A stretch of DNA of 64,000 bases from Pantoea sp. At-9b (lineage in GTDB: Bacteria > Pseudomonadota > Gammaproteobacteria > Enterobacterales > Enterobacteriaceae). This document shows, one piece after another, positions 59,742 to 64,000 of this stretch. The position numbers and the translations under genes are program-made. The stretch covers positions 254,112-318,111 of the forward strand of contig NC_014841.1 in assembly GCF_000175935.2 (NCBI RefSeq), read 5' to 3'. The notes below the pieces were generated by a model. That model was not told where the DNA came from and did no database searches. It saw only the letters and a list, made by a program, of their open reading frames with translations. Positions within the stretch are counted from its first letter, which is position 1, and each line of letters begins with the position of its first letter.

Positions 59742-61286
59742 ATGCATATAGGTTTAGTCGTTCTCGCCGAAAGGTATGGCATCGAATTGGCACAGCCTCT
59801 GCGTGTTGAGTCATGCATTGGTACCGTGCGTGCCAGCCATGAGCGTAATGGATACATAGAAAACCGATACCCGCCAAGTTACCAACCTGCCGATGACTTC
59901 GCCGGTCATTTCGAGTTCGGTTTGAAGTATGAAGAGATTCATCTGGAGTTTTTTGCCCGACTGTTCGCGGTCGTTGGTCCTGAGCCAGTTGCAGCCTGGT
60001 GCCGACAGGAGCCTTTTGGTCAGTATGCCAGACGTACTGGATTCCTGTATGAATGGCTTACCGGACAACAGCTGGATGTGCCCGATGTCAGCAATGGCCG
60101 CTATGTCGATGCGATTTCGTCAAAGGATTATCTCACCCGGACCACACTGCAGCGGGTGAAGCGTTGGAGGATCAATAATAATCTGCCGGGGACCGCCGTA
60201 TTCTGTCCCCTGGTGCGGCGCACAGCCGCCATCCAGGAGGCATTGCAGTTTGATTTGCACCGCGCACTGCAAGATCTGGATAACTTATTTGGTGCCGACA
60301 TTCTGCTGCGTACCGCCAGCTGGTTAACATTCAAAGAGTCACGGGCCAGCTTTCTGATTGAAAAGGAAGCCGGTCAGGCGGACCGTATCCAGCGTTTTGC
60401 CCATGTTATCGCGCAGTACTGTGGCCGTATTGACGCTCCCCTGAGTGATGCCAGTTTACATACCCTGCAAAAAGGGATCCTCGGTCATGATGCTATTGGG
60501 CTTGGCCTGCGTCGCTCCCCGGTTTTTGTTGGTCAGGCAACAATGCGTGAAGACATTGTGCATTATGTTGCCCCGCGATTTGACGATGTGCCACAGTTCA
60601 TGGCCGGACTTCATGCATTTGAAGCAGCAACGCGTGGTGCCGAGCCGCTGGCCCGCGCGGCAGTGCTGTCATTCGGCTTTGTTTATATCCATCCCATGCG
60701 CGATGGTAATGGTCGCATTCATCGGTTTCTCATTAATGACACGTTGCTACGCGATAAGGCTATCCCGCAGGGCGTGATCCTGCCGGTATCGGCGACAATC
60801 ACCAGTTCGCTGGATTTCCGGGCCGGATATGATCGTACACTTGACGTCTTTTCACAGCGGTTTATGCAACGCTATGCCACATCATACCGATTTGGGGAAT
60901 TAGTCACTTATCATGATGGCACCCCCAGCAACTTCTATTTCGATGATTATGAAGACGCCTGCTTCGCCTGGCGTTATCCGGACTTAACTGAACACGTTCT
61001 GTATATATCGCGCGTTGTACAATACACCGTGCGTAAAGAAATGGCGGATGAAGCCCGCGTGTTGGTGATTTTTCAGCAAGCACAAGAACGGCTTAAAGAA
61101 ATTATGGAAATGCCGGACCAGGATGCAAATCGCATTATCCGCTCAATCAAAGAGAACGGCTGGCAGGTTTCTGGCAAATTGCAAAAGCAATATCCCGTCC
61201 TGGCCGATACTGAACGTGCGGAGCGGGTCATCAAGGCCATTCGCTCGGCATTTGAGGAGGGGAATTCTGTCCGTGACGGTGACTGA
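59742..61286 (+). CDS. Fic-domain AMPylase-like protein with inhibitory motif
   Basis: A 514-residue Fic protein. The core motif is IHPMRDGNGRIHR (317-328), the usual H-x-F/P-x-x-GNGR pattern with Met where Phe is common. An auto-inhibitory-type motif is in the preceding helix (S203-FLI-E207, in ESRASFLIEKE), the class II arrangement, with Lys instead of Gly/Asn after the Glu. A C-terminal segment follows. It may modify a host or self protein by adding AMP. It is AT-neutral and shows no antitoxin gene beside it. It precedes the ROK gene by 50 bp. Confidence 0.85.
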   Translation: MHIGLVVLAERYGIELAQPLRVESCIGTVRASHERNGYIENRYPPSYQPADDFAGHFEFGLKYEEIHLEFFARLFAVVGPEPVAAWCRQEPFGQYARRTGFLYEWLTGQQLDVPDVSNGRYVDAISSKDYLTRTTLQRVKRWRINNNLPGTAVFCPLVRRTAAIQEALQFDLHRALQDLDNLFGADILLRTASWLTFKESRASFLIEKEAGQADRIQRFAHVIAQYCGRIDAPLSDASLHTLQKGILGHDAIGLGLRRSPVFVGQATMREDIVHYVAPRFDDVPQFMAGLHAFEAATRGAEPLARAAVLSFGFVYIHPMRDGNGRIHRFLINDTLLRDKAIPQGVILPVSATITSSLDFRAGYDRTLDVFSQRFMQRYATSYRFGELVTYHDGTPSNFYFDDYEDACFAWRYPDLTEHVLYISRVVQYTVRKEMADEARVLVIFQQAQERLKEIMEMPDQDANRIIRSIKENGWQVSGKLQKQYPVLADTERAERVIKAIRSAFEEGNSVRDGD

Positions 61287-61336
61287 GGTGCCGCCAGTGA
61301 ACCCTTCAATACCCAACTGTGTTTTGTGAGAAACTT

Positions 61337-62356
61337 ATGAACTTCAGGCATCAACTGCTGAACATTTTGCACAGCGCGCCCGAATCGCGTATTTCGCTGG
61401 CCGAGCAGCTTGAAGTCACTCGTCCTTACATCACCAAACTCACCAATGCCTTGCTGGAAGAAGGGGTTATTGAACAGACGGAGCAACTGAGTTCAGGCGG
61501 CGGGCGACCGAGGACGCTGTTGGCAGCGCGTAAGCGTCAATACTTCAGCCTCAACATCATGGTGCGTGAGTTGACGCTGGAAGCGACGCTCAATGATTAC
61601 CACACCGGGGAGCCGAGTCTGACCACAGAACAGATCACGTTTGACACCCCAGTCACGCTGCCGCTGTTTATCGCACAGGTTCAGGCGCTGGCGGCCCGCT
61701 TATGTCATCACGCCGGCATTGATGCCGCACGGTTGAAACACATTGGTATCGCCTTACAGGGCGGCATTGAGCAGGATACCGGGGTGGTCAAATGGTGTCC
61801 GGCGTTTCTTGAACGGGATATTCCCCTGAAAAGCCAACTGATGGCAGCCAGCGCATTGAGTGTGGCGGTGGTGAACATTGCCTGGTGCTCCAGCTATATG
61901 CTGGCGAAAACCGAAAGGCTAACAGGATCGTGGATTGCGTTGATGCCCGGCTTCGGTAGTCTCGGTTTTGGCTACTATGTTGATGGCAAACCGGTGTTTG
62001 GCGATAACGGTTTCTACCCTGAAATTGTGCATCTTCCTTATCCCGGTGGGCTGGAAAAGGCCTTTGCCTTCAGCGGCCAGCCTGATGACCAACACATTGC
62101 TGCCAGCAGTGACGCGCTACTTTTTGCCATTCACTGCACGGCACCGGTACACAATATTAAGCAAGTGATTCTGACCGGTGAGTTTTTCGATGATGTGCCT
62201 GCCGACTTTATCCCGCACATCGCCGAACGGCTGACCAGCCACCCCAGCCCGCATATCAACACCCTGCAACTGCGCTACATCAAAACGCAGCGGTTTTACA
62301 GCATGAAAGGCCTGGTCCGGTTAAGTTCGGATGCCATCACCCCACTGATTGGTTAA
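61337..62356 (+). CDS. ROK-family transcriptional regulator
   Basis: A 339-residue NagC/Mlc-like protein: winged helix at the N-terminus (QLLNILHSAPESRISLAEQLEVTRPYITKLTNALLEEGVIEQTEQLSSGGGRPRTLL) and a ROK sugar-kinase-like body (HIGIALQGGIEQDTGVVKWCPAFLERDIPLKSQL). The zinc-binding CxCGxxGCxE motif of Mlc is not found, so it may not need zinc. I chose the ATG at 61337. It may control the secreted Sde182-like gene that follows. Confidence 0.85.
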   Translation: MNFRHQLLNILHSAPESRISLAEQLEVTRPYITKLTNALLEEGVIEQTEQLSSGGGRPRTLLAARKRQYFSLNIMVRELTLEATLNDYHTGEPSLTTEQITFDTPVTLPLFIAQVQALAARLCHHAGIDAARLKHIGIALQGGIEQDTGVVKWCPAFLERDIPLKSQLMAASALSVAVVNIAWCSSYMLAKTERLTGSWIALMPGFGSLGFGYYVDGKPVFGDNGFYPEIVHLPYPGGLEKAFAFSGQPDDQHIAASSDALLFAIHCTAPVHNIKQVILTGEFFDDVPADFIPHIAERLTSHPSPHINTLQLRYIKTQRFYSMKGLVRLSSDAITPLIG

Positions 62357-62457
62357 TTTTTTGTGATCTGAACATCATTCTGGCAGGGTTCTTTTTACTT
62401 TGTTTCCTTAGTTAACTAAGTTGGCAGAATATTTACTGGCAAACCAACAGGAAACCA

Positions 62458-63990
62458 ATGAAACCGCATAATAAGTACACCACACTGGCCTTACTCCCCC
62501 TGACTGTCGCTTTTATTGCCCCCTTCAATGCCCTGGCGGCCGAAACGGTGCAGGATATCGCGGCCAAAACAGTGCCATTCCAGACGAAACCACGGGTATT
62601 TGTGTTATCTGATATTGGTAACGAACCTGACGATCAGATGTCACTCACGCGTTTTCTGCTGTACAGCAATGAAATGAACATTGAAGGTTTAGTCGCCACC
62701 ACCTCGACCTGGCAACGCAGTAAAGTCAGCCCCGACATGATGGAACGGGTGGTGGGACACTATGCCGAGGTGCAACCTAACTTGCTGAAACACAAGCCAG
62801 ATTATCCGAGCGCTGCGACACTCAAATCGCTGATTGCCGCCGGGCAAGCTCAGTACGGTATGGCCGCTGTCGGCGTCGGGAAGTCCACGGCAGGCTCCGC
62901 ATTGCTGGTCAAAGCAATTGAACGCTCGACGGACAGCAAGCATCCGCTGTATATCAACCTGTGGGGCGGCGCTAACACCCTGGCGCAAGCCCTGACCGCC
63001 CTGTCGGCCAACCATCCCGCTGACAAGGTCGCCGCACTGACGAAGAACCTGATCGTCTATTCCATCTCGGATCAGGATGACGCCGGGCACTGGATTCGTG
63101 CTCACTACCCGAATATCACCTACATCGTGGATCCTTCCAACCAGAAAGGTGAGGATTATGCACGCGCGACCTGGACTGGGATCAGCGGTGACCGTTATTA
63201 CCGCAATGGTGCAGGGGCAGATTTCACCACGGTTTCGCAATCCTGGCTGGACAAAAACATCCGCAGTAAAGGGCCGATGGGCAAAGGCTACCTGCAATAC
63301 GCCTTTATCATGGAAGGTGATACGCCCGCCTTTCTCGGCTTGATCCGCAACGGACTTGCCAGCGACATGAACCCGGGCTGGGGTGGCTGGGGCGGACGTT
63401 ACATCGTGCGCACGCCGCAAAACGAACCCCATCCCATCTGGACCAGTGGCGGGGACTTTTTCCCCGGCAACCCGAATGGCGCAGATACAGTGACCGGTGC
63501 CGATGGACAGCAATATACCTCCAATCAGGCAACCATCTGGCGCTGGCGTGAAGCCTTCCAGCACGATTTTGCGGCGCGCATGGACTGGACCATCAAAGAT
63601 TTCCAGCACAGTAACCATAACCCGCACGTGGTAGTGAACGGTTCTTCAGGCCAACAGCCGCTGTTTATCAAGGCAAAAGTGGGCGAAACCCTGCATCTGG
63701 ATGCGAAGGGTACGCAAGATCCTGACGGTGATAAACTCAGCTATAAATGGTTCACTTATCCTGAAGCAACTTCGGCCATTTCGCAGCAAATCGATATCAG
63801 GCAAGTTCAGGGGGTGCGTGGTGAAGACTATTTGAGCGCCCCGCCGGTTTTGCAGGTGACGAAAGCGAGCGGGCCTCAGGCGGAGATAAAAGTCAGTCAT
63901 CCGGGTACCGAACACGTTATTCTCGCGGTGACCGATAGCGGAACGCCGTCTCTCACCTCGTATCGCAGAATCATTGTGGCAACAGAGTAA
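62458..63990 (+). CDS. Secreted Sde182-like protein (DUF1593), nucleoside-hydrolase fold
   Basis: A 510-residue exported protein: signal peptide LLPLTVAFIAPFNALA, then a nucleoside-hydrolase-like domain (about 35-380) with the Asp-rich start VLSDIGNEPDDQMSLTRFLLYS, and a C-terminal beta domain (about 400-510: LHLDAKGTQDPDGDKLSYKWFTYPEA) resembling Sde182/cellulose-binding proteins. The nucleoside-hydrolase fold suggests cleavage of a ribosyl or other glycosidic bond outside the cytoplasm. It stands 101 bp after the ROK gene; the stop is at the end of the window. Confidence 0.87.
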   Translation: MKPHNKYTTLALLPLTVAFIAPFNALAAETVQDIAAKTVPFQTKPRVFVLSDIGNEPDDQMSLTRFLLYSNEMNIEGLVATTSTWQRSKVSPDMMERVVGHYAEVQPNLLKHKPDYPSAATLKSLIAAGQAQYGMAAVGVGKSTAGSALLVKAIERSTDSKHPLYINLWGGANTLAQALTALSANHPADKVAALTKNLIVYSISDQDDAGHWIRAHYPNITYIVDPSNQKGEDYARATWTGISGDRYYRNGAGADFTTVSQSWLDKNIRSKGPMGKGYLQYAFIMEGDTPAFLGLIRNGLASDMNPGWGGWGGRYIVRTPQNEPHPIWTSGGDFFPGNPNGADTVTGADGQQYTSNQATIWRWREAFQHDFAARMDWTIKDFQHSNHNPHVVVNGSSGQQPLFIKAKVGETLHLDAKGTQDPDGDKLSYKWFTYPEATSAISQQIDIRQVQGVRGEDYLSAPPVLQVTKASGPQAEIKVSHPGTEHVILAVTDSGTPSLTSYRRIIVATE

Positions 63991-64000
63991 GCCGCATAAA

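Overview
The window looks like a large replicon, probably a megaplasmid, of an enterobacterial plant- or environment-associated species close to Pantoea/Erwinia (Erwiniaceae). The evidence is the many sugar, sugar-acid and amino-acid catabolic islands, the paired REP-like palindromes near 48.85 kb, BglG/PTS and OtnK/OtnC type genes, and a P1/D6-type multimer-resolution recombinase. No rRNA, tRNA, CRISPR or replication gene was recognised. The species and the plasmid status are inferences.

Region 1 (1-13.4 kb) is accessory DNA. A truncated unknown gene is followed by a Cre/Dre-family tyrosine recombinase (1098-2135) with a 36-bp near-perfect palindrome (866-901) just upstream. From memory, this palindrome matches the rox site of phage D6 Dre except for one symmetric base per arm. 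A complete Tn3-family transposon follows (2632-12926). It has 38-bp inverted repeats differing at 3 positions, a TAAAC target duplication on both sides, a divergent tnpR/tnpA pair with a res-like region, and about 6.6 kb of cargo: an NmrA-like reductase, a DHA2-type efflux pump, a LysR regulator, and an acetyltransferase/SnoaL/iron-ADH/SDR operon. Its tnpA has lost roughly 45 codons near the 3' end and is frameshifted, so the element is probably stranded.

Region 2 (13.4-21.1 kb) is a mosaic of regulators and small genes: tandem PAS-LuxR paralogues, a frameshifted small membrane protein, a MarA/SoxS-like activator with a TTG start, a DUF1471 protein, a lipoprotein, an AAA ATPase, a DksA-like zinc finger, an SDR, and an Abi-like HEPN protein.

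Region 3 (21.1-34.2 kb) is for beta-glucosides. A Lac/cellobiose-type PTS operon (IIB-IIC-GH1-IIA) is controlled by a divergent LacI protein through GGAAACCGGTTTCC-type operators. Next to it lies a bglF-bglB-bglG operon with a clear RAT/terminator leader. An SgrR-like regulator, a shikimate-dehydrogenase-like enzyme and a degenerate M24 protein are also here.

Region 4 (34.3-40.0 kb) encodes periplasmic oxidation: a three-subunit membrane FAD dehydrogenase (GMC subunit, Tat-exported small subunit, three-haem cytochrome c), a cupin and a secreted lactonase.

Region 5 (40.0-47.4 kb) is a LacI-controlled acid-sugar regulon with repeated GTAAGCG-type operators. It combines an ACS-family transporter, OtnC, an FMN alpha-hydroxyacid dehydrogenase, a ModA-like protein, a racemase-like protein and OtnK, and looks like a variant of the tetronate pathway.

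Region 6 (47.4-59.4 kb) holds a YcaD-like MFS gene, then a divergent amino-acid-type regulon: an ABC importer and class V aminotransferase on one strand; a [2Fe-2S]/FAD/FAD dehydrogenase trio, DHDPS-family lyase, dihydropyrimidinase and FmdB-like protein on the other; and a GntR/FadR regulator. Region 7 (59.7-64 kb) has a Fic protein with an inhibitory motif, a ROK regulator and a secreted Sde182/DUF1593 nucleoside-hydrolase-like protein.
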